Source: Rhodopseudomonas palustris
GTDB lineage: Bacteria > Pseudomonadota > Alphaproteobacteria > Rhizobiales > Xanthobacteraceae
DNA: 64,000 bases
Assembly (NCBI GenBank): GCA_016215605.1
Contig: JACRJB010000066.1
Coordinates: 1-64,000 of the forward strand
Reading direction: 5' to 3'
The notes under the pieces were generated by a model. It was not told the origin of the DNA. It saw only the letters and a list, made by a program, of their open reading frames with translations, and made no database searches. Of the stretch, positions 46,379 to 55,876 are shown piece after piece (the first letter of the stretch is position 1; every line of letters begins with the position of its first letter). Position numbers and translations under genes: made by a program.

Positions 46379-47701
46379 ATGGTCGCGCCACTCAGAGTGG
46401 GTATTGCGGGTCTCGGCACCGTCGGCGCCGAAGTGGTCCGTGTCATCGAACAGCAGCAGCGCACCCTGGCGGCGCGTTGCGGCCGCCCCGTGCGCGTCGT
46501 CGCGGTCACCGCCCGCTCGAAGACCAAGAAGCGCGGCATCGATCTCAGCGGCATCACTTGGGCGAAGAGCCCGATGGCGATCGCCACCGATCCGAACGTC
46601 GACTGTTTCGTCGAGCTGATCGGCGGCGTCGACGAGCCGGCCGGTCCGGCCATCGAAGCGGCGCTCGCCGCCGGCAAGTCGGTCGTCACCGCCAACAAGG
46701 CGCTGATCGCCAAGCACGGCCTGAAGCTCGCGGCGCTGGCCGAGAAGCACGGCGTCGCGCTCAACTACGAAGCCGCCGTCTGCGCCGCAATCCCGGTGAT
46801 CAAGACGCTGCGCGAAGGCCTCGCCGGCACCGACATCCATCGCATCTACGGCATCCTCAACGGCACCTGTAATTACATCCTGACCCGGATGGAGCAGGAG
46901 GGGCTGTCGTTCGACGAGTGTCTCGCCGACGCGCAGCGGCTCGGCTACGCCGAGGCCAATCCGGCGTTCGACGTCGACGGTCACGACACCGCGCAGAAAC
47001 TGTCGATTCTGGCGAGCCTCGCGTTCGGCACCAAGGTGGCGCAGAGCGCGGTCTATGTCGAAGGCATCACCTCGATCACGCCGGAGGATCTGCGCGCTGC
47101 CGCCGATCTCGGCTATCGCGTCAAGCTGCTCGGCGTCGCGGTGCGCACGCCCAAGGGCATCGAACAGCGCGTGCATCCGACCATGGTGCCGCGCAGTTCG
47201 TCGATCGCCCAGGTGATGGGCGTCACCAACGCGGTGACCATCGACGGCGACGGCATTCCGCCGATCACGCTGGTCGGCGCCGGCGCCGGCGCGGCCGCCA
47301 CGGCGTCCGCCGTGGTCGCCGACATCGCCGACGTCGCGCGCGGCATCTGCGCCGCGCCGTTCGGCCGGCCGGTCGCCAAGCTCGCCGCGATCACCAAGGC
47401 GCCGATGCAGCGCCACGAAGGCGGCTATTATCTGCGGCTGATGGCGCGCGACCACGCCGGCACCGCGGCGACGATCGCCACCAGGCTCGCCGAGCAGGAC
47501 ATCTCGATCGAATCGATCGTGCAGCGCCAGCCCGAGCGGGCGACCGACAGCAACGGCAAGCCGGTCAAGTCCGGGCCGGTGCCCGTCATCCTGATCACTT
47601 ACGCCACCAGCGAGGACGCGGTACGCCGCGCGCTGCAGGCGGTGCAGCGCGACAAGGTGATCAGCGGCCGGCCGCAGGTCATCCGGATCGAAAAGAACTA
47701 G
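46379..47701 (+). CDS. hom: Homoserine dehydrogenase
   Basis: Reduces aspartate semialdehyde to homoserine, the branch point to threonine and methionine. The 440-residue protein starts at ATG 46379 directly before the NAD(P) motif GIAGLGTVGAEVV. The catalytic domain holds GILNGTCNYILT and the ADLGYRVKLLG region. A C-terminal ACT domain (about 355-430, RDHAGTAATIATRLAEQDISI) suggests feedback control by threonine. Located between an aminotransferase and glpX, all in one direction. Confidence 0.96.
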   Translation: MVAPLRVGIAGLGTVGAEVVRVIEQQQRTLAARCGRPVRVVAVTARSKTKKRGIDLSGITWAKSPMAIATDPNVDCFVELIGGVDEPAGPAIEAALAAGKSVVTANKALIAKHGLKLAALAEKHGVALNYEAAVCAAIPVIKTLREGLAGTDIHRIYGILNGTCNYILTRMEQEGLSFDECLADAQRLGYAEANPAFDVDGHDTAQKLSILASLAFGTKVAQSAVYVEGITSITPEDLRAAADLGYRVKLLGVAVRTPKGIEQRVHPTMVPRSSSIAQVMGVTNAVTIDGDGIPPITLVGAGAGAAATASAVVADIADVARGICAAPFGRPVAKLAAITKAPMQRHEGGYYLRLMARDHAGTAATIATRLAEQDISIESIVQRQPERATDSNGKPVKSGPVPVILITYATSEDAVRRALQAVQRDKVISGRPQVIRIEKN

Positions 47702-47766
47702 ACGACATCAGAGACAAAGTGCGCCCGCGCCGCTGGGGGGCGGGCAGAGTTTGAGGAGAGCGCCAT

Positions 47767-48771
47767 ATGTCCACCACCATTTCCGTTCCGCCGCAGCTGT
47801 TGCTGGAGCGCATCCTGACGCTCGAGATCGTGCGTGTGACGGAGCGTGCTGCGGTGTCGGCGGCGCGGCTGCGCGGCCACGGCAACGAAAAGGGCGCCGA
47901 CCAGGCCGCGGTGGACGCGATGCGTCGCGAGCTCAACAAGATGCCGATCGAAGGCACGGTGGTGATCGGCGAGGGCGAGCGCGACGAAGCGCCGATGCTG
48001 TTCATCGGCGAGAAGGTCGGTGCCGGCATCGACGGCGGCCCGAAGGTCGACATCGCGGTCGACCCGCTCGAAGGCACCACGCTGTGCGCCAAGAACATGC
48101 CGGGCTCGATCGCCACCATGGCGATGGCCGAAGGCGGCACGCTGCTGCACGCGCCCGACGTCTACATGCAGAAGATCGCGATCGGCCCGGGCTACGACAA
48201 GGGCCTGATCGACATCGACGCGCCGCCGGAGGAAAACATCCGCCGCCTGGCGCAGGCCAAGGACGTGCCGACGCACGGCATCACCGCGCTGGTGCTGGAT
48301 CGCCCGCGCCACGCCGAACTGATCGCCAAGATCCGCGCCACCGGCGCGGGCGTGCAGCTGATCACCGACGGTGACGTCGCCGGCGTGATCCATTGCGCCG
48401 ACCCGGACAACACCGGCGTCGACATCTACATGGGCACCGGCGGCGCGCCGGAAGGCGTGCTGGCCGCGGCGGCGCTGCGCTGCATCGGCGGCCAGATGCA
48501 GTGCCGGCTGCTGCTCGACACCTATTCGAAGCGCAATCGCGCCGAGTCGATGGGCATCGAGGACCCGAACTTCGTCTACCAGATCGAGGACATGGTGAAG
48601 GGCGACTGTCTGTTCGCCGCCACCGGCGTCACCGACGGCTCGCTGCTCTCCGGCGTGAAGTTCCGCAAGAACGTGATCCAGACCGAGACCGTGGTGATGC
48701 GCTCGGTGACCGGTACCGTCCGCTACATCAAGGCCGACCATCGCCAGTTCGAGAAATTCCACCTGGATTGA
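47767..48771 (+). CDS. glpX: Class II fructose-1,6-bisphosphatase
   Basis: Hydrolyses fructose 1,6-bisphosphate (and often sedoheptulose 1,7-bisphosphate) in gluconeogenesis and the Calvin cycle. The 334-residue protein has GlpX motifs GEGERDEAPML, VDPLEGTTLCAKNMPGS and ITDGDVAGVIHCAD. It is not in a cbb operon here, so it is probably the housekeeping gluconeogenic enzyme. The ribosome site is GAGGAGAGCG. It lies 65 bases after hom with a small GC hairpin between. Confidence 0.96.
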   Translation: MSTTISVPPQLLLERILTLEIVRVTERAAVSAARLRGHGNEKGADQAAVDAMRRELNKMPIEGTVVIGEGERDEAPMLFIGEKVGAGIDGGPKVDIAVDPLEGTTLCAKNMPGSIATMAMAEGGTLLHAPDVYMQKIAIGPGYDKGLIDIDAPPEENIRRLAQAKDVPTHGITALVLDRPRHAELIAKIRATGAGVQLITDGDVAGVIHCADPDNTGVDIYMGTGGAPEGVLAAAALRCIGGQMQCRLLLDTYSKRNRAESMGIEDPNFVYQIEDMVKGDCLFAATGVTDGSLLSGVKFRKNVIQTETVVMRSVTGTVRYIKADHRQFEKFHLD

Positions 48772-48782
48772 GGAGCAGGCCG

Positions 48783-49226
48783 ATGGCCGTCGAGATCCGC
48801 CCCGTCGGCCCCGACGAGCGCGCCGCCTGGGAGCCGCTGTGGGCGGGCTACCTCGATTTCTACAAGGCGACGCTCGCGCCGGGTACCAATGACGTCACCT
48901 GGGCGCGGTTTCACGATGCCGCCGAGCCGATGCATCTGCTCGGCGCCTATGTCGACGGCAAGCTCACCGGCATCGTGCAGTTTATCTATCACCGCTCGTG
49001 CTGGACGGCCGGTGACTACTGTTACCTGCAGGATCTGTTCGTCGCCGACAGCGCGCGTGGGCTCGGCCTCGGCCGCAAGTTGATCGAGGCGGTCTACGCC
49101 CGCGCCAAGGCCGACGGCTGCAGCCGGGTGCACTGGCTGACCCAGCCCGGCAACACCACCGCGCGCCTGCTCTACGACCGCATCGCTGACGATTCCGGCT
49201 TCATGCAGTATCGCAAGCTGTTCTAG
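48783..49226 (+). CDS. GNAT-family N-acetyltransferase
   Basis: A 147-residue acetyltransferase. Acetyl-CoA-binding motif A reads LFVADSARGLGLGRKLIEAV, with the Q/RxxGxG/A core in RGLGLG. CYLQDLFV is the beta-4 strand and VHWLTQPGNTTARLLYDRI the C-terminal helix. ATG at 48783 follows GGAGCAGGCC. It is probably co-transcribed with glpX. The substrate (small amine or protein) is unknown. Confidence 0.92.
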   Translation: MAVEIRPVGPDERAAWEPLWAGYLDFYKATLAPGTNDVTWARFHDAAEPMHLLGAYVDGKLTGIVQFIYHRSCWTAGDYCYLQDLFVADSARGLGLGRKLIEAVYARAKADGCSRVHWLTQPGNTTARLLYDRIADDSGFMQYRKLF

Positions 49227-49229
49227 TTC

Positions 49230-49335
49230 GTCATTCCGGGGCGCGCGCAGCGAAGCTGCGGGCGAACCCGGAATCTGAAGCCTGGTACTTGCCCATCGAG
49301 ATTCCGGGTTCGCGCTTCGCGCGCCCCGGAATGAC
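49230..49335. repeat. Intergenic palindromic repeat (GTCATTCCGGGG type)
   Basis: A long imperfect palindrome from gtcattccggggcgcgcgca to the mirrored gcgcgccccggaatgac, with internal arms gcgaacccggaatctg and gagattccgggttcgc. This repeat class is very common in Bradyrhizobium-type genomes. Confidence 0.85.
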
Positions 49336-49353
49336 AAAAGCAAGGGGCACAGC

Positions 49354-49454
49354 CCTCATCCTGAGGAGCGGCCGGCTTCGGCCGCGTCTCGAAGGATGAG
49401 CAGAACAATCATGGTTCGAGACGCGCGCGTAGACGCGCGCTCCTCACCATGAGG
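49354..49454. repeat. Composite intergenic palindromic repeat, copy B
   Basis: Two hairpin units, cctcatcctgaggagcgg to ctcgaaggatgag and atggttcgagacgcgcgc to ctcctcaccatgagg. It is the same pair as at 19437-19542 in the reverse orientation. Confidence 0.8.
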
Positions 49455-49497
49455 CGGGATGCGTCGCATTCCAAATACGTAGCAAGGGAGAGAAACA

Positions 49498-50226
49498 ATG
49501 GCCGGAAGAGCCGAACCAATCAACGTCCAAGCCCTGATCTTCGACATCTTCGGCACCGTGGTCGACTGGCGCAGCAGCCTGATCGAGGACTTCACGGCGT
49601 GGTCGACGACGCGCGGCATCAGCGGCGACTGGACCGGGCTGGTCGATGCGTGGCGCCAGGCCTATGTGCCGTCGATGGACGATGTGCGCAAGAATCCCGG
49701 GCGCGGCTTCATCAAGCTCGACGATCTGCACCGTCGCTCGCTTGAACAGCTCGCGCCGCAGTTCGGCCTGACGGATCTCACCGAGGACGATCTGCGCTAC
49801 ATCACCACCGGCTGGCATCGGCTGAAGCCGTGGCCCGATTCGGTCGCGGGACTGACCCGGCTGAAGACCAAATACATCATCAGCCCGCTGTCGAACGGCA
49901 ATGTCGGGCTGCTGACCCGGATGGCGAAGAACGCCGGGCTGCCGTGGGACCTGATCCTCGGCGGTGACGTGTTCGGGCACTACAAGCCCGATCCGCAGAC
50001 CTATCTCGGCGCCGCGCGCCTGCTCAACCTGCCGCCCGAGCAGGTGATGATGGTCGCCGCCCACAACAACGACCTCGATGCGGCGCAGAAGCTCGGCCTG
50101 AAGACCGCCTTCGTGCCGCGCGTCACCGAATACGGCCCGCTGCAGAAGATCGACTTCGACGCCACCGGCGACTGGGACGTCGTCGCCGACGATTTCGGCG
50201 CTCTCGCCGACCGGCTGGGGTGCTGA
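49498..50226 (+). CDS. Haloacid dehalogenase, type II
   Basis: A 242-residue HAD-superfamily enzyme of the 2-haloacid dehalogenase group, which hydrolyses L-2-haloacids to D-2-hydroxyacids. The nucleophile Asp lies in LIFDIFGTVVDWR. Motif II is PLSNGNV, the lysine region FGHYKPDPQTYLGAARLL, and motif IV MVAAHNNDLDAAQKLGL. The WRSSL segment is the family's cap-side arginine region. ATG at 49498 follows GGGAGAGAAAC. The physiological substrate in a photosynthetic or soil bacterium may be a chlorinated acid, but proteins of this group can have other functions. Confidence 0.9.
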   Translation: MAGRAEPINVQALIFDIFGTVVDWRSSLIEDFTAWSTTRGISGDWTGLVDAWRQAYVPSMDDVRKNPGRGFIKLDDLHRRSLEQLAPQFGLTDLTEDDLRYITTGWHRLKPWPDSVAGLTRLKTKYIISPLSNGNVGLLTRMAKNAGLPWDLILGGDVFGHYKPDPQTYLGAARLLNLPPEQVMMVAAHNNDLDAAQKLGLKTAFVPRVTEYGPLQKIDFDATGDWDVVADDFGALADRLGC

Positions 50227-50248
50227 TTCCAGGCGCCTGTGTAGTGGC

Positions 50249-50380
50249 GTCCCGGACGCGCTGCAGCGTTGTTCACGCTACTGCGCAGATCCGGGACCCC
50301 GGTTGAGGGCGCTGTACCGGGGACCCGGATCTGCAGCGCATCACGCTGCCAGAGCAGCGCGCTGCGCAGCGTCCGGGGCA
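50249..50380. repeat. Intergenic palindromic repeat (CCGGACGC type)
   Basis: A nested palindrome: gtcccggacgcgctgcagcg against cgctgcgcagcgtccgggg, enclosing gcagatccgggaccccggt against accggggacccggatctgc. Another repeat class typical of this order, unrelated in sequence to the copies at 49230 and 49354. Confidence 0.8.
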
Positions 50381-50439
50381 CAGGCGGCATTCGGCGCGCA
50401 GTTTGCCTCTTGGTCAACTCGTGCTTATCTGCGGAGGCC

Positions 50440-52281
50440 ATGACGCTTCCCGCATCCGCATTGCCGCCCGAACCGGTGTCGGCGTTTCTCGGCGTGAGCC
50501 GCTCCGCCACCGGCAAGCTGTGGCGGGATCGGCTCGACGCGCGCGGCACCGCGAAGGCGCAGGCGATCGCGCAGCGCTATCAATTGCCGGAGATGCTGGC
50601 GCGGGTGATCGCCGGGCGCGGCGTCGAGATCGACGCGGTGCCGGACTTCCTCGATCCGACCATCCGCAAGCTGATGCCCGATCCTTCGACGGTGACGCAG
50701 ATGGAGGCGGGCGCCAGCCGGATCGCGGACGCCGCCACCAAGCGCGAGACAATCGCGATCTTCGGCGATTACGACGTCGACGGCGCGACCTCGGCGGCGC
50801 TGCTGGCCTGGCATCTGCGGCATTGCGGACTCGATCCGCTGATCCACATCCCCGACCGCATCTTCGAAGGCTACGGCCCCAACGTCGACGCCATCCGGAT
50901 GCTGGCCGACAAGGGCGCGACGCTGCTGATCACGGTCGATTGCGGCACCACCAGCCTCGAGCCGCTGGCCGAAGCGCGGCGGCTCGGCATGAGCGTGGTG
51001 GTGATCGACCATCACCAATGCGGCGACGAACTGCCCGAGGTCGAGGCGCTGATCAATCCGAACCGGCCCGACGATCTGTCCGGGCTCGGCCATCTCGCCG
51101 CGGTCGGGCTGGTGATGATGACGCTGGTCGCGGTCAACCGTGAGCTGCGGCATCGCGGTTTCTGGAGCGTGGAGCGGCCGGAGCCGAATCTGCTCGACAT
51201 GCTGCATCACGTCGCGCTCGGCACCGTCGCCGACGTCGCGCCGCTGATCGGGCTGAACCGCGCCTTCGTCGCCAAGGGGCTGATCGCGCTGCGCCGGCGC
51301 GACCATGTCGGCCAGACCGCGCTGATGGACGTGGCGCGGCTCAACGGCCCGCCGGAGGTCTGGCATCTCGGCTTCATGCTCGGGCCGCGGATCAATGCCG
51401 GCGGCCGGATCGGCCGCGCCGATCTCGGCGTGCGGCTGCTGCTCGAAGGTGACGTTTCAGAAGCGGCGCGGATCGCGGCCGAACTCGACCGTCTCAACAC
51501 CGAACGCCGGGTAATCGAACAGCACGCCGAGGCGCAGGCCGAAGCCGAGGCGATCGCGTCGCTCGGGCTGGAAGACAAAGGCGCGGTGATCGTCACCGCG
51601 TCGGAGGGCTGGCACCCCGGCGTGGTCGGGCTCGTCGCCTCGCGGCTGAAGGAGAAGTTCGGCCGGCCCGCGTTCGCGATCGCATTGGAGCCCGGCGGCA
51701 TCGGCACCGGCTCCGGCCGCTCGATCGGCGGCGTCGATCTCGGCCGCGCGGTGCGTGCGGCCGTCAGCGAAGGCATCCTGATGAAAGGCGGCGGCCACGC
51801 GATGGCGGCGGGCGTGACGCTGCGCAAGGAGCGGCTCGCCGAATTCCGCGGCTGGCTGGAAACCGCGCTCGCCGCCGACGTCGGCAGGTCGCGCCACGTC
51901 AACGAGTTGTCGATCGACGGCGCGGTGTCGGCGCGCGGCGTGACGCCGGAATTCGCCGCGACGCTCAATCGCGCCGGGCCGTTCGGCGCCGGCAATCCCG
52001 AGCCGGTGATCGCGCTGCCGGCGCATCAGCTGGTCTACGCTGATGAAGTCGGGCAGGCGCATCTGCGGTTGCGCTTCAAGTCCGGCGACGGCGCCATCGT
52101 CAACGGCATCGCGTTTCGCAGCGTCGGCCAGAAGCTCGGACAGGCGCTGACCGAGAATCGCGGGCAGCAACTCCACGTTGCAGGATCGCTGGCGATCGAT
52201 CGCTGGCAGGGTGCCGAACGCGTGCAGTTTCGCGTGATCGACGTTGCCGTGCCCGATCCCGGACCGGCGATGATCAGGTAG
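50440..52281 (+). CDS. recJ: Single-stranded-DNA-specific exonuclease RecJ
   Basis: A 5'-3' ssDNA exonuclease in RecF-pathway recombination and mismatch repair. ATG at 50440 follows GCGGAGGCC and gives 613 residues. DHH-family motifs: AIFGDYDVDGATSAALL (motif I), TVDCGTTS (motif II), VVVIDHHQ (motif III) and GLGHLAAVG (motif IV). The DHHA1 half carries RINAGGRIGRADLG and KGGGHAMAAGVTLRKE. It follows the haloacid dehalogenase gene across a palindromic repeat. Confidence 0.96.
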   Translation: MTLPASALPPEPVSAFLGVSRSATGKLWRDRLDARGTAKAQAIAQRYQLPEMLARVIAGRGVEIDAVPDFLDPTIRKLMPDPSTVTQMEAGASRIADAATKRETIAIFGDYDVDGATSAALLAWHLRHCGLDPLIHIPDRIFEGYGPNVDAIRMLADKGATLLITVDCGTTSLEPLAEARRLGMSVVVIDHHQCGDELPEVEALINPNRPDDLSGLGHLAAVGLVMMTLVAVNRELRHRGFWSVERPEPNLLDMLHHVALGTVADVAPLIGLNRAFVAKGLIALRRRDHVGQTALMDVARLNGPPEVWHLGFMLGPRINAGGRIGRADLGVRLLLEGDVSEAARIAAELDRLNTERRVIEQHAEAQAEAEAIASLGLEDKGAVIVTASEGWHPGVVGLVASRLKEKFGRPAFAIALEPGGIGTGSGRSIGGVDLGRAVRAAVSEGILMKGGGHAMAAGVTLRKERLAEFRGWLETALAADVGRSRHVNELSIDGAVSARGVTPEFAATLNRAGPFGAGNPEPVIALPAHQLVYADEVGQAHLRLRFKSGDGAIVNGIAFRSVGQKLGQALTENRGQQLHVAGSLAIDRWQGAERVQFRVIDVAVPDPGPAMIR

Positions 52282-52578
52282 TCGCGCGAGCCCGATCAGC
52301 TAAGCAGGATACGTACAAATACTAAGTAGGCCTCCTGGAGCGTCGAAAGTCGCTGACTATCAACGGCCGATTAACTGCCTTGCCTGAATGTCGTTTGCAG
52401 ATCGCTTGCACTAGCTGAGCGAATTGCCTCACCTGGGCGTTGTTCGGCTCCGCATCGGTTCGTCGTGCGTTTCTCTGTCTTGCTCTCTGCCTCAGCTCAT
52501 CAGCCCGTCGCCGGAGGCCCTCCGGCCAGGCACGCCGTGTCCATCGCCGTCACGGCCATCGTGAAAGAACGACCTCCC
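52282..52578. other. Leader region of the second chemotaxis receptor
   Basis: About 300 bases after recJ. The receptor frame is open upstream to 52465, but membrane and sensor sequence starts at 52579. Part of the region (52300-52400) is less GC-rich and may contain the promoter. Confidence 0.4.
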
Positions 52579-54270
52579 ATGTGGAAAGCGCTGCTGAATA
52601 TCAGAACGTCCTACAAGCTTGGCGCCATCTTCGCGCTTCTCGGTCTGGTCGCGATCGCGTCCAACGCGGTGATCGCGCGAAACCTCTCGATCCTCGATCA
52701 TAACAACGAGCGGACGACTCACACTTACAAGGTCATCGACCGCGCCAAGGCGATCGTCGCCGCGATGGTCGACGGCGAAACCGGCGTGCGTGGATTTCTG
52801 GTGAGCGGCGACGACAAATTCCTCGACCCGTACCGCAGCTCGGACAAGGCGTTCAAGGCGGCGTGGAGCGAAATCAAGGCGCTGACGTCCGACAATCCCG
52901 CGCAGCAGAAGCGGCTCGACCAGATCGATGCGGCGGCCACCGAATGGCGGCAGAAGGTCGCCGACCGTGAAATCGCGCTGATGAAGAATCCGCAGACCGT
53001 CGCCGAAGCGCGCGGTCTCGAGGCGTCGGGCGCCGGCAAGGCGACGATGGACGCGATCCGCTCGCTGGTCGACGAGGTCGTCAAGGCCGAGGCCTCGCTG
53101 CTGACGGCGCGCGCCGAAGCGGCGGCCGCCGCGTCGTCGTCGTCGTTCACGGCGATCATCGCCAGCGGGGTGGCGATGGTCGTGGTGATCGTCTGCGGCC
53201 TGCTGTTTCTCGGCCGCGTCGTCACCCGCGGCATCGTCGAGATGACCTCGGCGATGGGGCGGTTGGCGCAGAACGACCTGGCGGTCGCCATTCCGCACGC
53301 CGACCGGCGCGACGAGATCGGCAAGATGGCGATGGCGGTTCAGGTGTTCAAGGACAACGCCATCCGCGTCCGTCAACTCGAAGCCGAGCAGCAGGAAAGC
53401 GACCGGGCACGCGCCGAGCAGCGCAGGCAGGACATGAACAGGCTCGCGACCGGCTTCGAAGCCGCGGTCGGCGAGATCGTCGGCACGGTGTCGTCTGCCT
53501 CCACCGAGCTGGAAGCCTCGGCGCAGACCCTGACGTCGTCGGCGGAGCGCGCCCAGCATCTCAGCTCCAACGTCGCGGCGGCGTCCGAAGAAGCCTCCGC
53601 CAACGTCCAGTCGGTGGCGTCGGCGACCGAAGAGCTCAGCTCGTCGATCAGCGAGATCAGCCGGCAGGTTCAGGAATCGGCGCGGATCGCGGTCGACGCC
53701 GTCAACCAGACGCGCAGCACCAACGAGCGGGTGAGCGAACTGTCCAAGGCCGCGGCGCGGATCGGCGACATCATCGAGCTGATCAACACCATCGCCGGCC
53801 AGACCAATCTGCTGGCGCTCAACGCCACCATCGAGGCGGCGCGTGCCGGCGAGGCGGGGCGCGGCTTCGCGGTCGTCGCGTCCGAGGTCAAGGCGCTGGC
53901 GGAGCAGACCGCCAAGGCCACCGGCGAGATCAGCCAGCAGATCTCCGGCATCCAGACGGCGACCGGCGAATCGGTCGACGCGATCAAGCAGGTCAGCATC
54001 ACCATCGAGCGGCTGTCCGAGATCGCCTCCACGATCGCCGCGGCGGTCGAAGAGCAGGGCGCCGCGACGCAGGAGATCTCCCGCAACGTGCAGCAGGCGG
54101 CGCTCGGCACCCAGCAGGTGTCGTCCAACGTCATCGACGTCCAGCGCGGCGCCACGGAGACCGGTTCGGCCTCGGCGCAAGTGCTGTCGTCGGCGCAGCT
54201 GCTGGCGAAGGACAGCACCCGGCTGAAGCTGGAAGTGTCGAAATTCGTCGACACCGTCAGGGCGGCCTGA
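52579..54270 (+). CDS. Methyl-accepting chemotaxis protein with CHASE3 sensor
   Basis: A 563-residue inner-membrane chemoreceptor. ATG at 52579 begins [20 protein letters not shown], with TM1 at about 14-34. The periplasmic domain matches CHASE3 ([21 protein letters not shown]). TM2 is near 193-215, a HAMP domain follows ([20 protein letters not shown]) and then the long signalling domain with the same hairpin tip as the receptor at 4617. Its C-terminus, FVDTVRAA, also lacks a pentapeptide. A strong terminator follows. Confidence 0.93.
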   Translation: MWKALLNIRTSYKLGAIFALLGLVAIASNAVIARNLSILDHNNERTTHTYKVIDRAKAIVAAMVDGETGVRGFLVSGDDKFLDPYRSSDKAFKAAWSEIKALTSDNPAQQKRLDQIDAAATEWRQKVADREIALMKNPQTVAEARGLEASGAGKATMDAIRSLVDEVVKAEASLLTARAEAAAAASSSSFTAIIASGVAMVVVIVCGLLFLGRVVTRGIVEMTSAMGRLAQNDLAVAIPHADRRDEIGKMAMAVQVFKDNAIRVRQLEAEQQESDRARAEQRRQDMNRLATGFEAAVGEIVGTVSSASTELEASAQTLTSSAERAQHLSSNVAAASEEASANVQSVASATEELSSSISEISRQVQESARIAVDAVNQTRSTNERVSELSKAAARIGDIIELINTIAGQTNLLALNATIEAARAGEAGRGFAVVASEVKALAEQTAKATGEISQQISGIQTATGESVDAIKQVSITIERLSEIASTIAAAVEEQGAATQEISRNVQQAALGTQQVSSNVIDVQRGATETGSASAQVLSSAQLLAKDSTRLKLEVSKFVDTVRAA

Positions 54271-54301
54271 GCAGGCCGCGAACGCCGGCGATTCAAATCA
54301 A

Positions 54302-54336
54302 CAAGCCGCCGGACGCGAGTCCGGCGGCTTCGTTTT
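54302..54336 (+). terminator. Rho-independent terminator
   Basis: AAGCCGCCGGAC pairs perfectly with GTCCGGCGGCTT around GCGA, followed by CGTTTTT, 32 bases after the receptor stop. The strongest terminator in the window. Confidence 0.9.
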
Positions 54337-54359
54337 TGAGCTTCAGGGCCGGCGCGGCG

Positions 54360-54668
54360 TCAGGTGCAGATCTCGCCCTGCATCACCATCTCGCGGAACA
54401 GCTCGACCGCCTTCGGATTGAGCGCGCCCTCGTCGGGCAGCACCAGCGGCAGATCGGGCGGCGCGAGGATGGCGAACTGGCGGCCCCATTCGTAGACCCA
54501 GGCGAGGCCGTCCTGAAACATCAGCTCGTCGTCGAATTTCGGCAGCCGGCCGGAGCGGGCTTCGGCGAAGCCGCGACGGAAGGCGCTGTTCCAGACGATT
54601 TCGTCGAGCGGAGCCTGAAACGTCTCGGCCTGCGGGCGTACTTCGGTCACGGCACGATCCAGCAACAT
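54360..54668 (-). CDS. Conserved hypothetical protein
   Basis: A 102-residue soluble acidic protein with many aromatic residues (LMFQDGLAWVYEWGRQF) and a likely helical C-terminus. I do not recognise the family. The stop lies 24 bases beyond the terminator of the convergent receptor gene, and its start is about 75 bases from the FUSC gene stop. It is probably the last gene of a minus-strand run with the FUSC and transglycosylase genes. Confidence 0.7.
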   Translation of the reverse strand: MLLDRAVTEVRPQAETFQAPLDEIVWNSAFRRGFAEARSGRLPKFDDELMFQDGLAWVYEWGRQFAILAPPDLPLVLPDEGALNPKAVELFREMVMQGEICT

Positions 54669-54744
54669 GTCCAGCGGTGAGGGCGAGGACGGGTATTATC
54701 CCACGGCCCGCAGCGATCGGCACCCGGACTTTCGGTGGATTTGA

Positions 54745-55860
54745 TCAAGGCTGGCGCTTTGCCCGGTCCGGCACCAGCCGCAGCGGCGTCAGCTTGCGGA
54801 TCATCGGCCGCACCAGCCGGCGGAAGCCGGCATTGTGCAGCAGAATGCCGCCGACAAAGCCGACCAGGCAGCCGAGCACGGTGTCGATCAGCCGCGCCTC
54901 GATGATTTCGACGGGGACGCCGTGGCCGAGCGTGGCGGCGTCGGCGAGGAAGATCGTCAGCGGCGTGATGAACATCACCGCAAAGCCGTAGTGCCGGATC
55001 ACCGCGGTCTCGATCACGAAGCTGAGGCCGAGCACCAGCAGCGCGATGCTCCATTTCTCCAGCGGCAAGGCCAGCAGCGCGGCGGCGATCACCAGGCCGA
55101 GCAGGGTACCGAGAATGCGATGGAGCTGCCGGCTCCAGATTGCGCGGACCGACAGGCCCTGGATCACCGCAAGGCAGCTGACCGGCACCCAATAGGGTCG
55201 CTCCAGTTGCAGCGCCTGCGCCAGCGCCAGCGAGACACCGACCGCGCAGCCGATCAGCACCGAGTCGAGCACGACGATGTCGAAATCGGCTTTCGCCAGC
55301 GGTTCGATCGGCAGCGGATCGCGAATCCGCGAGACGTAGAGCGTGTAGACCAGGGCGATCAGCGTCGCGAGCAGGCTGCCCATCGCGAACAGCCCGACCT
55401 TCAGCGGCACCTGCATCAGATCGCTCGGCGTATAAGCGGCGATCGAGGCGGCCATCACGAAGAACAGGCTGCCGGGCGGGCCGACCCGATAGAACCGGCA
55501 CACCATCGTCACCATGATGGCGACGAAGGTGAGCGCCGGCACCAGCAGGAACGGCAGCAGATGCACGATCAGCCCGACCGTATAGCAGGCGAGGAAGCCG
55601 AACGACGCCGCCATCATCGCCGCCATGCGATGATGCAGCGGCGTGCGCGGCAGATACAGAAACGCCATGCCGCCGAGCGAGGACACCAGGCCGTAGTCGA
55701 TGCGATCGAAATAAGCGCCGATCAGCATCGGCAGACCGGCGGCCAGCGCCACCGACGCCGGCATCTGCCAGGGGCGGTCGCTCGGATTGATGGTGACGAG
55801 TGCGCGCCACTCCTCGTGGGCCAGCATCGTCAGCCGGTGCCAGGTCCAGTGATGCTTCAT
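54745..55860 (-). CDS. FUSC-family integral membrane protein
   Basis: A 371-residue protein resembling the aromatic-acid exporter/FUSC group (fusaric-acid resistance-like). Start chosen as ATG 55860 (MKHHWTWHRL), only 16 bases after the transglycosylase stop. Two sets of about five to six helices are visible: MPASVALAAGLPMLIGAYF near the start, and the second half has LERPYWVPVSCLAVIQG, a typical FUSC motif, then RILGTLLGLVIAAAL. It probably exports small organic acids, but the substrate is not known. Confidence 0.85.
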   Translation of the reverse strand: MKHHWTWHRLTMLAHEEWRALVTINPSDRPWQMPASVALAAGLPMLIGAYFDRIDYGLVSSLGGMAFLYLPRTPLHHRMAAMMAASFGFLACYTVGLIVHLLPFLLVPALTFVAIMVTMVCRFYRVGPPGSLFFVMAASIAAYTPSDLMQVPLKVGLFAMGSLLATLIALVYTLYVSRIRDPLPIEPLAKADFDIVVLDSVLIGCAVGVSLALAQALQLERPYWVPVSCLAVIQGLSVRAIWSRQLHRILGTLLGLVIAAALLALPLEKWSIALLVLGLSFVIETAVIRHYGFAVMFITPLTIFLADAATLGHGVPVEIIEARLIDTVLGCLVGFVGGILLHNAGFRRLVRPMIRKLTPLRLVPDRAKRQP

Positions 55861-55876
55861 GCCGCGCTCGAAGGCC

